Source: Candidatus Stackebrandtia excrementipullorum (GTDB lineage: Bacteria > Actinomycetota > Actinomycetes > Mycobacteriales > Micromonosporaceae). Taken from it: DNA of 64,000 bases. Where the stretch lies: positions 1-64,000 of the forward strand of contig DXGR01000095.1 in assembly GCA_019113825.1 (NCBI GenBank). The letters run 5' to 3'. Positions 33,048-42,537 of the stretch are shown piece by piece. The notes under the pieces are model-generated. The model was not told the DNA's origin. It worked only from the letters and a program-made list of their open reading frames with translations, and did not search any database. Made by a program: the position numbers and the translations under genes. Within the stretch, counting starts at the first letter, position 1. Each line of letters begins with the position of its first letter.

Positions 33048-35489
33048 ATGGCAAGCCAGTCCCCCGGTGACTCTCATATTGACAACGACGACACGGACGT
33101 TCTCACCGACGGCGAGCTGATCGCAGCCACGCGCGGCGGCGACACCGCCGCCTACGGTCGGTTGTACGAACGGCACGTCGACGCCGCACGCCGCCTTGCG
33201 AGGGCTCTCGCCAAGGACGCCGCCGAAGCCGACGATCTGGTGTCGGAAACCTTCGCGCGCCTGTTGGCGACACTGGTGGACGGCCGGGGGCCGGACCTGG
33301 CGTTCCGGGCCTACCTGCTGACCACGTTGCGCAACACCTTCTACGACCGGACGCGCCGCAACCGCAAGGTCGAACTCACCGACGACATGACCCGGCACGA
33401 CCACGGTGAGGTCTTCGAGGACCCGGCGGTCGCCTCGCAGGAGCGACGGTACGCGGCTCGGGCGTTCCATCGGTTGCCCGAGAGATGGCAGGTCGTGCTG
33501 TGGCACACCGAGGTGGAAGGCGAATCGGCCGCCGATATCGCACCGTTGCTCGGGCTGACCCCCAACGGGGTGTCGGCGCTGGCCTATCGGGCTCGCGAAC
33601 GCCTTCGCCAGATGTATCTGCAGGAGCACATCGGCCAATCCCCGCAGGAGAGCTGCCGCTGGACCGCCGATCGGTTGGGGGCTCGGGTCCGGGGCGGCCT
33701 GGCCAACCGCGATTCGCTCAAAGTGGATGAGCACCTGCGCGGTTGCGCTGCCTGCGGCATGCTTCTGCTGGAGCTGACCGAGGTCAACAGCGGCATGCGT
33801 GAGGTGCTCGCGTTCCTGATCATGGGAGTGTCGGCGCCGGTCTACCTGGGGGCGTCCGGAACGGCCAAGACAGTCGCAGCCGGGTGGTTCGCCGGCGGCC
33901 TCGCCACGATCACCGAAACCGGTCGCGCCATAGCCGATTGGGCCCGGCGGATCCTTCAGCATCTTGGCGGCAGAGTCGTGGCCGCCACCGGCGCCGCCAC
34001 CGCGGTTTTGGCGGCTGCCCTCATTCTCGTCTTGGTCGCGAACTCGCCGGCCCCGGAACCGGAGGCATACGCCGATCCCGCGCCGCAAACCACGCCGGAC
34101 GAATCAGACGACGATCCGGATGAGCAGGAGGAACCCGACGAACCCGACGACGACCCCACCGAGGATCCGGACGAACCCGACGACGACCCGGCCGACGATC
34201 CGGACGACGAAACGGAGGAGACCGCGGGCGACTACGTCATCGACACCGACGTCACGTTGGCTTCGCTGACGGCCGGCGGTGACGGAACACTGCCCATCAC
34301 GTTGACGGCACCCGATGCACCACCGGGCCGGGTACAGCCCGTGGTCGGGCGCCCGGAGGCGGCGCGAACGCCTCCGACATCTGGCCGGGTGACGTTGTCG
34401 CTGACGGTCCCGGCGGGCGTGTCCAGCCGGGGCGGGGACGTCGGCGACGGCTGGACCTGTGAGTCGGGAACGGGTTCGTTCACGTGTGAACGTGGGCCGC
34501 TGTCTCCGGGACAGACGACCGTCGCGTCCCTCGTACTCTCCGTTCCCGGCGACGTGACCGGCTTTCACACGGTCGAAGCGACCGTGTCCGGTGGCGGCTT
34601 CGAAGGAAACGCTCGACTGCGGACACCCGTCGCGCCGGCGGGAACCACCGTCGCCTATGCCTCCGATACCGAGGCGACCGGGATCGCCACAGCGGGAAAC
34701 ACACTGCTGAGTTGCATCCCCCGAAGCCTGTGCCACCATGGGTTCGCCGACAACCACACGTCTCTCATGGCCCCCTATTCGGCTCCCGGAGCCCCGCCCG
34801 GCCTGGCCGGCGACACGGCCACAAGCGGCTCGTTCCTCTCCGTCCCCTCGGGTGCACGGATACTGTGGGCTGGCCTGTACTGGGCAAGCTCGACGAACGA
34901 CGCGCCGCCACCGTTGAAACTCATGATGCCGTCGGGTGGATGGCACGACATCACCGCGACGCGTGGTTGGTCGGGACACGATCGACCGGTGTATCAGTCG
35001 GCGGCCGATATCACCGGCATGGTTTCGGGAAGCGGTGAGTACTGGGTGGGGGTACCGGAGGACGCTCTCCCGAACGGACCGACCCATTACGCGGGGTGGG
35101 GAATCACCGTGGTTTATCAGGAATCGGGAGCCGCGCCGAGGGAGACCGCCGTCTACGAGGGCCTCGCACAACCCGGGGCGGGTGGAGCCCTCACCGTCGA
35201 TGTCCCGCACGGCGGCGATATGCAGGTCGGATACACCCTGTGGGACGGAGATCGAACGTTGACCGGGGACGACCTGACCGTCGGCACGAACTCGGTCGGT
35301 AACGGAAACATCGGGTACAGCACGTGTTTGTCGGCGTTGGAGGGCGGCGACTGGCACACCTTCGGTGTCGACGTCGCCGACCATCGCGTCACCACCGGCC
35401 CCGGGCCTTCCCCCGTCACCGTGTCCGTCGGGTCCGATCCGTTGGACATCGGGGTCCTCGCCGTCGCAGCGCCGCCACCGCCGCGATGA
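33048..35489 (+). CDS. ECF sigma factor fused to zinc-finger anti-sigma region, transmembrane helix and large ectodomain
   Basis: An 813-residue single chain. Sigma region 2 is at about 21-105 (LARALAKDAAEADDLVSETF), and region 4 at about 135-190 (EGESAADIAPLLGLTPNGVS). A zinc-finger anti-sigma motif HLRGCAACG (His229, Cys233, Cys236) follows, then one transmembrane helix (about 310-331). Outside come an Asp/Glu/Pro linker (335-395) and an ectodomain (396-813) with beta-sandwich and adhesin-like features (LSLTVPAGVSSRGGDVGDGW). It joins sigma, anti-sigma and sensor in one protein, so release probably needs proteolysis. The start is not certain: ATG 33009 and 32910 are also in frame, none with a strong ribosome binding site. 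Confidence 0.85.
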   Translation: MASQSPGDSHIDNDDTDVLTDGELIAATRGGDTAAYGRLYERHVDAARRLARALAKDAAEADDLVSETFARLLATLVDGRGPDLAFRAYLLTTLRNTFYDRTRRNRKVELTDDMTRHDHGEVFEDPAVASQERRYAARAFHRLPERWQVVLWHTEVEGESAADIAPLLGLTPNGVSALAYRARERLRQMYLQEHIGQSPQESCRWTADRLGARVRGGLANRDSLKVDEHLRGCAACGMLLLELTEVNSGMREVLAFLIMGVSAPVYLGASGTAKTVAAGWFAGGLATITETGRAIADWARRILQHLGGRVVAATGAATAVLAAALILVLVANSPAPEPEAYADPAPQTTPDESDDDPDEQEEPDEPDDDPTEDPDEPDDDPADDPDDETEETAGDYVIDTDVTLASLTAGGDGTLPITLTAPDAPPGRVQPVVGRPEAARTPPTSGRVTLSLTVPAGVSSRGGDVGDGWTCESGTGSFTCERGPLSPGQTTVASLVLSVPGDVTGFHTVEATVSGGGFEGNARLRTPVAPAGTTVAYASDTEATGIATAGNTLLSCIPRSLCHHGFADNHTSLMAPYSAPGAPPGLAGDTATSGSFLSVPSGARILWAGLYWASSTNDAPPPLKLMMPSGGWHDITATRGWSGHDRPVYQSAADITGMVSGSGEYWVGVPEDALPNGPTHYAGWGITVVYQESGAAPRETAVYEGLAQPGAGGALTVDVPHGGDMQVGYTLWDGDRTLTGDDLTVGTNSVGNGNIGYSTCLSALEGGDWHTFGVDVADHRVTTGPGPSPVTVSVGSDPLDIGVLAVAAPPPPR

Positions 35490-35986
35490 GCCGCTCGTCC
35501 GGCACCGCCACCGCTCGAGCTTTCCGGTGGTTGTCCCAGGGGTTTCCCGATATGAGTCGGGAGGCCGGCAAGTTCGCGGTCGTCGGCACGATCGCCTATG
35601 TCGTCGACACGGTGTTGTTCAACGTCGCGTATTACGGCTGGGATTTTCACACGCTGACCGCCAAGATCTTGTCCACGGCGGTCACCGTGACCCTGGCCTA
35701 CGTCGGCAACCGGACGTGGACGTGGCGCAATCGTCCACATCGAGGGGTGAGGCGCGAGTACACACGCTACTTCGGGTTCAACACGGTCGGCCTGGGTATC
35801 ACGTTGTTGAGCGTCTGGGGGTACCAGGCGGCGGTGGTGCGATGGCCGCAGGTCCTGGACAACCCGCTCGCGCTCAACCTCGTGGTCAACGTGATCGGTG
35901 TCGGTGCCGCCTCGCTGTTTCGTTTCTACGCATATCGCACCTGGGTTTTCACGGAGGAGCCGGGACACGATTCGAGACCGCACTGA
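35486..35986 (+). CDS. GtrA-family membrane protein (first of two)
   Basis: A 166-residue protein with four transmembrane helices (about 30-50, 58-76, 95-118 and 128-150). AYVGNRTWTWRNR after helix 2 and LFRFYAYRTWVF near the end are typical GtrA patterns. GtrA proteins are thought to flip polyprenyl-linked sugars for glycosylation of surface polymers. Its ATG overlaps the sigma-fusion stop as ATGA, so the two are translationally coupled. Confidence 0.9.
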   Translation: MSRSSGTATARAFRWLSQGFPDMSREAGKFAVVGTIAYVVDTVLFNVAYYGWDFHTLTAKILSTAVTVTLAYVGNRTWTWRNRPHRGVRREYTRYFGFNTVGLGITLLSVWGYQAAVVRWPQVLDNPLALNLVVNVIGVGAASLFRFYAYRTWVFTEEPGHDSRPH

Positions 35987-36027
35987 GTAAGCGGCCGCCC
36001 CTGGTTCGTGGAACGTACGATGGCGCC

Positions 36028-36534
36028 GTGCGACTGGCCGAACGACTACCGAAACGATGGCGGGCTCTCGCCACCGAGGTCTTCAGGTTCGCCGGCATCG
36101 GGGCGGTAAACACCGTCATCAGTCTCGCGATCTTCAACGCGTTGTTGCCGATGGGGCCGTTGAAGGCCAACGTCGTTGCGACCACGGTGGCCACGACGTG
36201 TTCCTACTTCATGAACCGCCATTGGACGTATCGGCACCTTCCCAGGTCGTCGCTGCGCCGTGAGTACGGCCTGTTCTTCTTTTTCAACCTCGTCGGGCTG
36301 CTGATCGAGTCGGCGATTCTGTTCGTCGCCCGGTATGGAATGCACTTCAACGAACACACCGACGTACTTGCATTCAACATCGCGAAGTTCGGTGGGTTGG
36401 TATTGGCGACGGTGTTCAGGTTCTGGGCGTACCGGCGGTTCGTCTTCGGCGTCCACCGGGCGGACCGTACCGAGCCGGTCGTCGTCGACACGTCCGACGA
36501 CGACGCACCCGTGGAGACGTTTTCCAAGCGGTAG
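36028..36534 (+). CDS. GtrA-family membrane protein (second of two)
   Basis: A 168-residue protein with four transmembrane helices. SYFMNRHWTYRHLPRSSLRR and TVFRFWAYRRFVFG match the GtrA pattern, and it is recognisably related to the gene just upstream. The start is the GTG at 36028, 41 bases after the first GtrA stop. Likely role: lipid-linked sugar translocation for cell-wall polysaccharide. The C-terminus is an acidic tail (DTSDDDAPVETF). Confidence 0.88.
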   Translation: MRLAERLPKRWRALATEVFRFAGIGAVNTVISLAIFNALLPMGPLKANVVATTVATTCSYFMNRHWTYRHLPRSSLRREYGLFFFFNLVGLLIESAILFVARYGMHFNEHTDVLAFNIAKFGGLVLATVFRFWAYRRFVFGVHRADRTEPVVVDTSDDDAPVETFSKR

Positions 36535-36545
36535 GGTCGGTTCCC

Positions 36546-37022
36546 ATGCACCTATCCGGCACCGGAACCCCGGCCGAACTGTTCTATGAAGATCTCACGC
36601 CGGGACGTGAATTCGACCTTGGTCGGGTGCTCGTCGACGACACCGACATGCGGCGTTTCGCCGACCGGTTTGATCCACAGTGGTACCACACTGACGATGG
36701 GTTGGCCTCCGACGGACCGTTCGGAAACGTCACCGCCAGCGGCTGGTACACCGCGTCGCTGTTCATGCGCATGTACGTCGACGCGGTGCTGTCGAAGGCG
36801 GCCGCCGAGGCGTCACCGGGAGTCGAGGAGATGCGGTGGACGGCGCCGGTCTACGCCGGAGACCGCCTGTCGGGCCGGCTGTCCGTCCTGGAGCAGTCGC
36901 TCTCGCGGACGCGGCCCGGCCTGGGTACCGTGAAGTTGGCGGGAGCGTTGCGCTGTGACACGCGAGGAGTCGACGTCATCCGGATGCGTTTCCGAGGATG
37001 GTTCGCGTTGCGGTCGAGCTGA
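36546..37022 (+). CDS. MaoC-family hot-dog dehydratase
   Basis: A 158-residue single hot-dog fold. The hydratase region reads MRRFADRFDPQWYHTDDGLA with the Asp/His pair used by MaoC and R-specific enoyl-CoA hydratases, followed by GNVTASGWYTASLFMRMYVD. It would hydrate or dehydrate short acyl-CoA thioesters. It begins 11 bases after the second GtrA gene and ends 4 bases before the convergent PH-domain gene. Confidence 0.87.
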   Translation: MHLSGTGTPAELFYEDLTPGREFDLGRVLVDDTDMRRFADRFDPQWYHTDDGLASDGPFGNVTASGWYTASLFMRMYVDAVLSKAAAEASPGVEEMRWTAPVYAGDRLSGRLSVLEQSLSRTRPGLGTVKLAGALRCDTRGVDVIRMRFRGWFALRSS

Positions 37023-37026
37023 GCCC

Positions 37027-37554
37027 TCAGGCGCCACCGTCGTCGACACCGGTACGGCGGTTGCGGTCCTCTTCGACGAGCTTGTACAGCGTCGACTGAA
37101 CCATCTCCACTTTGGGCATGTCTTTGAAAATCACGGAGCCCTGTTCGCTGGCGGACTGGACTATCAACGTGCCGAAACGAAACATACGTTCGAGGACGGA
37201 CTGCTCAAAGGACACGTCGTTGACCCGTGCAAAGGGGATGTCGCGCCCCTTCCGTGTGATGACACCGGTTCGCAGCAGGAGACGGTGAGTGGTGAAGACG
37301 TAGTGGGTGGTCGCCCACGTGACCCAGGGAAGCACCGCCAACCACAGGATCAGCAGCACGGCCAGAGCCGCGACCACGATACGGCCGATGCCCACCCAGC
37401 CGCCCCACGCGTCGGGCAAGGCGAAGAAACCGATGGTTCCCAGCGCACCGAAGACAATGAACCACAGCATCGGAGCGACAAGCTCTTTCCAGTGCGGGTG
37501 CATGTGCAGAACGACCCGCTCATCCTCTGCGAGCAGGTTATGTGGGAACCCCAC
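37027..37554 (-). CDS. Membrane protein with bacterial PH domain (YdbS-like)
   Basis: A 175-residue protein with two transmembrane helices (about 27-45 and 55-78) and a C-terminal bPH2 domain (about 80-165; THYVFTTHRLLLRTGVITRK, then DIPFARVNDVSFEQSVLERM). The start is the GTG at 37554, which has a strong GGAGG seven bases upstream; a frame nine codons longer has no such site. bPH2 proteins are membrane-associated and of unclear role. Confidence 0.85.
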   Translation of the reverse strand: MGFPHNLLAEDERVVLHMHPHWKELVAPMLWFIVFGALGTIGFFALPDAWGGWVGIGRIVVAALAVLLILWLAVLPWVTWATTHYVFTTHRLLLRTGVITRKGRDIPFARVNDVSFEQSVLERMFRFGTLIVQSASEQGSVIFKDMPKVEMVQSTLYKLVEEDRNRRTGVDDGGA

Positions 37555-37743
37555 GGGCGAACCTCCAAAGACTACCGACACGGGGTGCGCCCCGCACGAT
37601 GCAAGTTACCGCATCACCACCACCGTGACCGCGTCGCCTGAGAGGCCGTCCACCGATGTCGTCGTACCTTTCCCGCCACCGGGAACGGCGCACCATGGGC
37701 TCCACAATATAGGGAGCCTCGGGGGGACACAACGGCGTAACGG

Positions 37744-38793
37744 CTAGGAAACCCAGCCTTTTCTACTCGCCTGCCACCCGAGCTGGATCCGGGTGTCGAC
37801 GCCGGCGGCGTCCATGAGGTCACGTACTCGACGTTGAACCGTGCGAAGCCCCACTCCCAGCCTCACCGCGATCGCCTGGTCGGTCAGCCCCGCCAACAAC
37901 AGCGACAGAAGCAGCCGGTCGTCGGGATCGGCGAGGCCGTCTCCGCTCAACGGTGGACAGTCGCCTCCCGCCGCGGGGACGGCCGTCGGCCATACCTGTT
38001 CGAAAAGTCCACGCGCCAGTTGAATCAACGAGGGATGTTCCGTCGCCAAGGTGATCGGCTCGTACTCACCGTAATCGCTGACCAAGGCGATCCTGTCGTC
38101 GACGATCATGAGTTTGACCGGCAGAGACGAGGCAAACCGTATCTGCTTGCCCAGGTCGGCCGCGCCGCGCACGGTTTGCATGACACCGGGGTCCTCCAGC
38201 ATCGACCGTTCGTAGACCAGCCGAAACTCGACACCTCGATCGGCGGCGCTGTCGATGCGAGTGGAATCGTCGGTGATCAGCGGCGGCCTGACGAGTTTGC
38301 ACACCTGCTCCCGCGATTGCTCCTGCAGCTGCATCACACGGGATCGCAAAGCCTCCAACCCCCGGATCGTCTCGCAACCGGGCATCACACCGTTGCGGGT
38401 CTGAGCGTTGCGATACACCTGCTCGAGTTCCCCGAAGGCCTCGTAGCCGGTACGCAGCTGCTCCAGGCGGTCCGACAGGAGGTCCATGAGGGTCGAATCG
38501 GGTGCCACGGCGGCGTAACGCCGATCGGTGACGCGTTTGGCCAGGCCCCTCTCCACCAACAGCTCCAGCGGTTCTCTGACCGCGTCGGTAGTGATCTCCA
38601 AGGCGTGTGACAGGCCGTCGAGGTCGCTGTCGGGTACCGCCAAGAGCGCACGGTAGGTGTTCTCCTCCTCCGCGCTGAGCCCCAGCGCGGCAAGGGAGCG
38701 ACCTAGCACGTCGAGCACCTCCCAGTCCTCGGCCGACACGCGCCCCGTCGTCGGCCGGCCGATCTTTGCGCCGACGCACTCCGCCGACCCCAC
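37744..38793 (-). CDS. LuxR-type transcriptional regulator with TrmB-like N-terminus
   Basis: A 349-residue regulator. Residues about 30-95 look like a winged helix of TrmB type (LAALGLSAEEENTYRALLAV, ERGLAKRVTDRRYAAV). The middle (about 150-260) resembles a phospholipase D-like sensor fold seen in similar actinomycete regulators. The last 65 residues hold a LuxR/GerE helix-turn-helix (LTDQAIAVRLGVGLRTVQRR). The GTG at 38793 has GAGGTTAG upstream, part of a palindrome. Its target is unknown. Confidence 0.8.
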   Translation of the reverse strand: MGSAECVGAKIGRPTTGRVSAEDWEVLDVLGRSLAALGLSAEEENTYRALLAVPDSDLDGLSHALEITTDAVREPLELLVERGLAKRVTDRRYAAVAPDSTLMDLLSDRLEQLRTGYEAFGELEQVYRNAQTRNGVMPGCETIRGLEALRSRVMQLQEQSREQVCKLVRPPLITDDSTRIDSAADRGVEFRLVYERSMLEDPGVMQTVRGAADLGKQIRFASSLPVKLMIVDDRIALVSDYGEYEPITLATEHPSLIQLARGLFEQVWPTAVPAAGGDCPPLSGDGLADPDDRLLLSLLLAGLTDQAIAVRLGVGLRTVQRRVRDLMDAAGVDTRIQLGWQASRKGWVS

Positions 38794-38796
38794 CCT

Positions 38797-38809
38797 AACC
38801 TCGGAGGTT
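38797..38809. promoter_or_regulatory. Palindrome touching the LuxR regulator's start
   Basis: AACCTC (38797-38802) and GAGGTT (38804-38809) are perfect half-sites around one central base. It ends 4 bases upstream of the GTG and includes the GAGG ribosome binding site, so bound regulator would block translation or transcription. Confidence 0.4.
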
Positions 38810-38823
38810 GGACGCCTCGCCCG

Positions 38824-39624
38824 TCAGTGGCGCAACCGTACGTGGTGAACGTCTCCGGCGGCCACCGCGATGCGTTCGTCGCCGGTGTCGACCACTAGGC
38901 GACCGTCCTGATCGATGTCGTCGGCGACGCCCAGGATCCGATCGCCGTGGGGAAGTTCGACGCGCACCTGACGACCGAGCGTGTGACAGTACGTCCGGTA
39001 GTCCCGCCGCAACCGGCTGAGTTCCGGGTCTCCCCCATACCCCAGCCAGCGCTGGTAACGCCGCCCGAAACCGGTGACCAGCGCACAGAGCAGACGCGTC
39101 CGGTCCAACTCCGTGGCGCCCGCCAGCCGCAGTGACGTCGTGTCGGCCCGAGGCAGTTCGTCACGGGTGAGCGTGACGTTGAGCCCCACCCCCAGCACAA
39201 CCGCACCACCGGCGACCTCGGCCAGAATGCCTGCCGCCTTGTGCGCCGCCTCGGTGAGCAACAGGTCGTTGGGCCATTTCAACGCCGCGTCCAATCCGGT
39301 CACTTCACCGACGGCGTCCGCCAGCGCCACCCCGGCCAACAGCGGCAGCCAACTCCACCGTCCCTGAGGGACGGTGGGGCGTAGTAGCATCGACACGGCC
39401 AGGCCCGCGCCGGACGGTGACTCCCAGCCACGCTCGGCCCGTCCCCTGCCCTCCGACTGGTGTTCGGCGGTCACCACGTGACCGGCTGCGGCACCCGAAC
39501 GCGCGAGACGGGCGACTTCGGCGTTGGTGGAGTCGATCACGTCGTGCACGGCCACCTCGGTCCACGGGCCGGTACCCGCCAGCTGCGACAGAACAGTACG
39601 GTCCAGCGGTCGTCGGTCGGTCAT
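38824..39624 (-). CDS. birA: Biotin-[acetyl-CoA-carboxylase] ligase, monofunctional BirA
   Basis: A 266-residue ligase. The biotin/ATP loop GRGRAERGW, the strand QGRWSWLPLLAGVALADAV, KWPNDLLL and the C-terminal SH3-like domain (GRLVVDTGDERIAVAAGDVH) are all present, and there is no DNA-binding N-terminal domain, so it is a ligase only. It attaches biotin to the lysine of the alpha subunit encoded at 45.9 kb. It diverges from the carboxylase beta gene by 110 bases. The start is the ATG at 39624; a longer frame has an extra 14 residues. Confidence 0.92.
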   Translation of the reverse strand: MTDRRPLDRTVLSQLAGTGPWTEVAVHDVIDSTNAEVARLARSGAAAGHVVTAEHQSEGRGRAERGWESPSGAGLAVSMLLRPTVPQGRWSWLPLLAGVALADAVGEVTGLDAALKWPNDLLLTEAAHKAAGILAEVAGGAVVLGVGLNVTLTRDELPRADTTSLRLAGATELDRTRLLCALVTGFGRRYQRWLGYGGDPELSRLRRDYRTYCHTLGRQVRVELPHGDRILGVADDIDQDGRLVVDTGDERIAVAAGDVHHVRLRH

Positions 39625-39734
39625 CCTTCGGGTCCCCCGGTGTCGAGTCGTTGCGGCGGCATTCATTGTGACCGTCCCGGCTCAGGACTCAGCACCGTCG
39701 GGTGGGCGAGAAGTGGTGCCGGTACGATCACGGC

Positions 39735-41309
39735 GTGCCGGATATCGATATTCACACCACAGCGGGGCGACTCGCCGATCTCGCGGCTCGACGCGAAGAG
39801 GCGGTGCACGCCGGGTCGGCCCGAGCAGTGGAGAAGCAACACGCTCGAGGCAAGAAGACCGCCAGAGAACGCATCGCGATGCTCCTGGACGAAGGCTCCT
39901 TCGTGGAGCTGGACGAGATGGCCCGGCACCGCAGCACCAACTTCGGTTTGGACAAGAACCGTCCCTACGGCGACGGGGTCATCACCGGTTACGGCACCGT
40001 CGACGGTCGTGAGGTGTGCGTGTTCGCGCAGGACTTCACGGTGTTCGGGGGCTCGCTCGGGCAGGTCTTCGGGGAGAAGATCGTCAAGGTCATGGACCTG
40101 GCAGTACGCACCGGACGTCCGATCATCGGCATCAACGACTCCGGTGGCGCCCGCATCCAGGAGGGCGTCGTCTCCCTGGGGTTGTACGGCGAGATCTTTT
40201 TCCGCAACGTGCGCGCCTCCGGTGTGATCCCGCAGATCTCGCTGGTGATGGGACCGTGCGCCGGTGGGGCCGTGTACTCCCCCGCGATCACGGACTTCAC
40301 GATCATGGTCGACCAGACGTCGCACATGTTCATCACCGGTCCCGATGTCATCAAGACCGTGACCGGTGAGACCGTCGGTATGGAGGAACTGGGCGGAGCC
40401 AGGACGCACAACACCACGTCCGGCAACGCGCACCATCTGGCCGCCGACGAAGAAGACGCGATCGACTACGTCAAGCAGTTGCTGAGTTTCCTTCCCAGCA
40501 ACAACATGGACGAGCCGCCTGTTTACGACACCGACGCGGGTGTCGAGGTCACCGACACCGACATCGCCCTGGACACGTTGGTGCCCGACTCGGCTAACCA
40601 GCCTTACGACATGCACACGGTCATCACCTCGGTGCTCGACGACGGCGACTTCTGTGAGGTTCAGCCGCTGTTTGCACAGAACATCGTCGTGGGGTACGGC
40701 CGCATCGAGGGGCGCACCGTGGGCGTTGTCGCGAACCAGCCGATGCACTTCGCAGGTTGCCTCGACATCAACGCCTCGGAGAAGGCCGCCCGGTTTGTTC
40801 GCACGTGCGACGCGTTCAACATTCCGGTGGTCACCTTCGTCGACGTCCCGGGGTTCCTGCCCGGCACCGACCAGGAGTACAACGGCATCATCCGGCGCGG
40901 CGCCAAGCTGCTGTTCGCCTACGCGGAGGCGACGGTCCCGAAGTTGACCGTCATCACGCGGAAGGCGTACGGCGGGGCCTACGACGTGATGGGGTCGAAG
41001 CATCTGGGTGCGGATCTCAACTTCGCGTGGCCGACGGCTCAGATCGCCGTGATGGGTGCTCAGGGGGCGGTGAACATCCTGTATCGACGCGATTTGGCCG
41101 AGGCCGCCGACCCCGAGTCCCGCCGGTCGGAGTTGATCCGCGAATACGAGGACACCTTGTGCAACCCGTACGTGGCCGCCGAGCGCGGTTACGTCGACGC
41201 GGTGATCGCGCCGTCCAAGACGCGGGTGGAACTCATCCGTGGATTGCGTCTTCTGCGTTCGAAGCGGGAATCGCTTCCTCCGAAGAAGCACGGCAACATC
41301 CCGCTGTAA
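39735..41309 (+). CDS. Acyl-CoA carboxylase beta subunit (carboxyltransferase)
   Basis: A 524-residue carboxyltransferase of AccD/PccB type. [20 protein letters not shown] starts the family core; oxyanion-hole glycine pairs occur in [20 protein letters not shown] and [12 protein letters not shown], and later [20 protein letters not shown]. It transfers carboxyl from biotin to acetyl- or propionyl-CoA to make malonyl- or methylmalonyl-CoA, working with the alpha subunit at 45.9-47.7 kb and the epsilon subunit at 42.5 kb. It starts with GTG at 39735. Confidence 0.93.
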   Translation: MPDIDIHTTAGRLADLAARREEAVHAGSARAVEKQHARGKKTARERIAMLLDEGSFVELDEMARHRSTNFGLDKNRPYGDGVITGYGTVDGREVCVFAQDFTVFGGSLGQVFGEKIVKVMDLAVRTGRPIIGINDSGGARIQEGVVSLGLYGEIFFRNVRASGVIPQISLVMGPCAGGAVYSPAITDFTIMVDQTSHMFITGPDVIKTVTGETVGMEELGGARTHNTTSGNAHHLAADEEDAIDYVKQLLSFLPSNNMDEPPVYDTDAGVEVTDTDIALDTLVPDSANQPYDMHTVITSVLDDGDFCEVQPLFAQNIVVGYGRIEGRTVGVVANQPMHFAGCLDINASEKAARFVRTCDAFNIPVVTFVDVPGFLPGTDQEYNGIIRRGAKLLFAYAEATVPKLTVITRKAYGGAYDVMGSKHLGADLNFAWPTAQIAVMGAQGAVNILYRRDLAEAADPESRRSELIREYEDTLCNPYVAAERGYVDAVIAPSKTRVELIRGLRLLRSKRESLPPKKHGNIPL

Positions 41310-41315
41310 CGCCTT

Positions 41316-41335
41316 TCACCGGCGACTCCGGGTGA
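41316..41335 (+). terminator. Short hairpin after the carboxylase beta gene
   Basis: TCACCGG (41316-41322) pairs with CCGGGTGA (41328-41335) with one bulge, seven bases beyond the stop. It is weak and without a T tract. Confidence 0.35.
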
Positions 41336-41525
41336 GCGAGAGTGTGCGGGTCGCACCGTGCATTGTCATTTGACCGCGCGGTGGCGGCGCCCGTTCCGCC
41401 CCGATTCCGGTAGCTTCGTTATGGGTGCGTGATCTTTTATGAGGTCGACGACGGGCCTGTGCTCCGCGGTGTCGATCATTGCGGCCTGGTCCGTCGACCC
41501 ATTGGAATCTACATTGGAGTCTGAT

Positions 41526-42533
41526 ATGTCGATGCTTGACCATGACTGCTTTAACAAGGTGTCTCGGCGATACGCGATTTTGATCGATGTCGGATACCTC
41601 TACGCAGCCGCCGCCGAGGTCATCCTCGGAGTCACTTCCCGCCGCGAATACAAGGTCGACGCAGAACCCCTGATTTCCTCGCTCATCGCACGTGCCAACA
41701 GCCGACTCCCCGACGGCGAGCTGTTGCGTGTCTATTGGTTTGACGCCGCCAGGGACCGGGTGCCCACCGTCGATCAACGTGTGATCGCCCACATGGAATT
41801 GGTAAAGGTCCGTCTTGGCAATCTCAATTCGCGCGGTCAGCAAAAAGGGGTCGACGCGATGATTCGAACCGACCTGGAACAGTTGTCCCGTCACCGCGCC
41901 ATTCACGAAGCGGTCCTTTTGGCCGGAGACGAGGACATGGTGTCCGCGGTGGAGGTCGCACAGGCCTACGGCGTCCGGGTCCACGTGTGGGGTGTTGAGC
42001 CGCCTTACGGAACCAACCAGGCGGAGCGGCTGGTGTGGGAGGCCGACACGCTGGACATCATCTCGGCCGACGACTGCCGCCCGTATTTCTCGAAGCTCGG
42101 AACCGCGGCGGCCGCCTCGACCAAGATCGCAGGCGCTCCCATCGCCGAACCGGTACCTCAGCAACCCTCACCGGCGTCGGTTTTCGGCCAACGGCACTCG
42201 GTTGCGGTGACCATGAGCGCCGCCGACGCTCTGGAGGAGGCCGAGCAGGCAAAACCGATGTTCGTCCGTTCCAGCAGCGGAGGGAAGTACGACCAGGAGA
42301 CCGTCATCTCGATCGGCGAATACGTCGCACACAAATGGATTCTTACGCGTGGTCGTGAGAACATCGCGGATCTTCTCCCGGGCCCGACGCTTCCCACCGT
42401 CATCGACAAGGAGCTTCTGGTCGAGGCCGAGAAGGAACTGGGATACTCGCTTCGCGACCACCCCGGGGCCCGCATCTGGGTCCGCGACGGCTTCTGGGAA
42501 CGTGTGAACCGCGAATTCGATATCGAAAGGTGA
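41526..42533 (+). CDS. NYN-domain (PIN-like) ribonuclease-family protein
   Basis: A 335-residue protein. The NYN nuclease-like fold covers about 12-190: RYAILIDVGYL (first acidic residue), GVDAMIRTDL (second acidic cluster), LLAGDEDMVSAVEVA and GVRVHVWGVEP. These carry the conserved Asp residues of PIN/NYN domains. A Pro/Ala linker (210-235) leads to a C-terminal part (ETVISIGEYVAHKWILTRGR onward) of OST-HTH-like or LabA-like style. It may be an RNA-processing enzyme. GGAGTCTGAT precedes the ATG. It is 4 bases from the epsilon subunit gene, suggesting cotranscription. Confidence 0.83.
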   Translation: MSMLDHDCFNKVSRRYAILIDVGYLYAAAAEVILGVTSRREYKVDAEPLISSLIARANSRLPDGELLRVYWFDAARDRVPTVDQRVIAHMELVKVRLGNLNSRGQQKGVDAMIRTDLEQLSRHRAIHEAVLLAGDEDMVSAVEVAQAYGVRVHVWGVEPPYGTNQAERLVWEADTLDIISADDCRPYFSKLGTAAAASTKIAGAPIAEPVPQQPSPASVFGQRHSVAVTMSAADALEEAEQAKPMFVRSSSGGKYDQETVISIGEYVAHKWILTRGRENIADLLPGPTLPTVIDKELLVEAEKELGYSLRDHPGARIWVRDGFWERVNREFDIER

Positions 42534-42537
42534 TCTC

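Noticed and set aside
39663..41291. 542-residue reverse frame opposite the carboxylase beta gene
   Set aside because: The forward frame has full carboxyltransferase motifs; the reverse is His/Arg/Val-rich antisense.
41860..41880. tRNA-like fragment (GATTCGAACC)
   Set aside because: It falls in the NYN nuclease-like coding frame and no cloverleaf forms.
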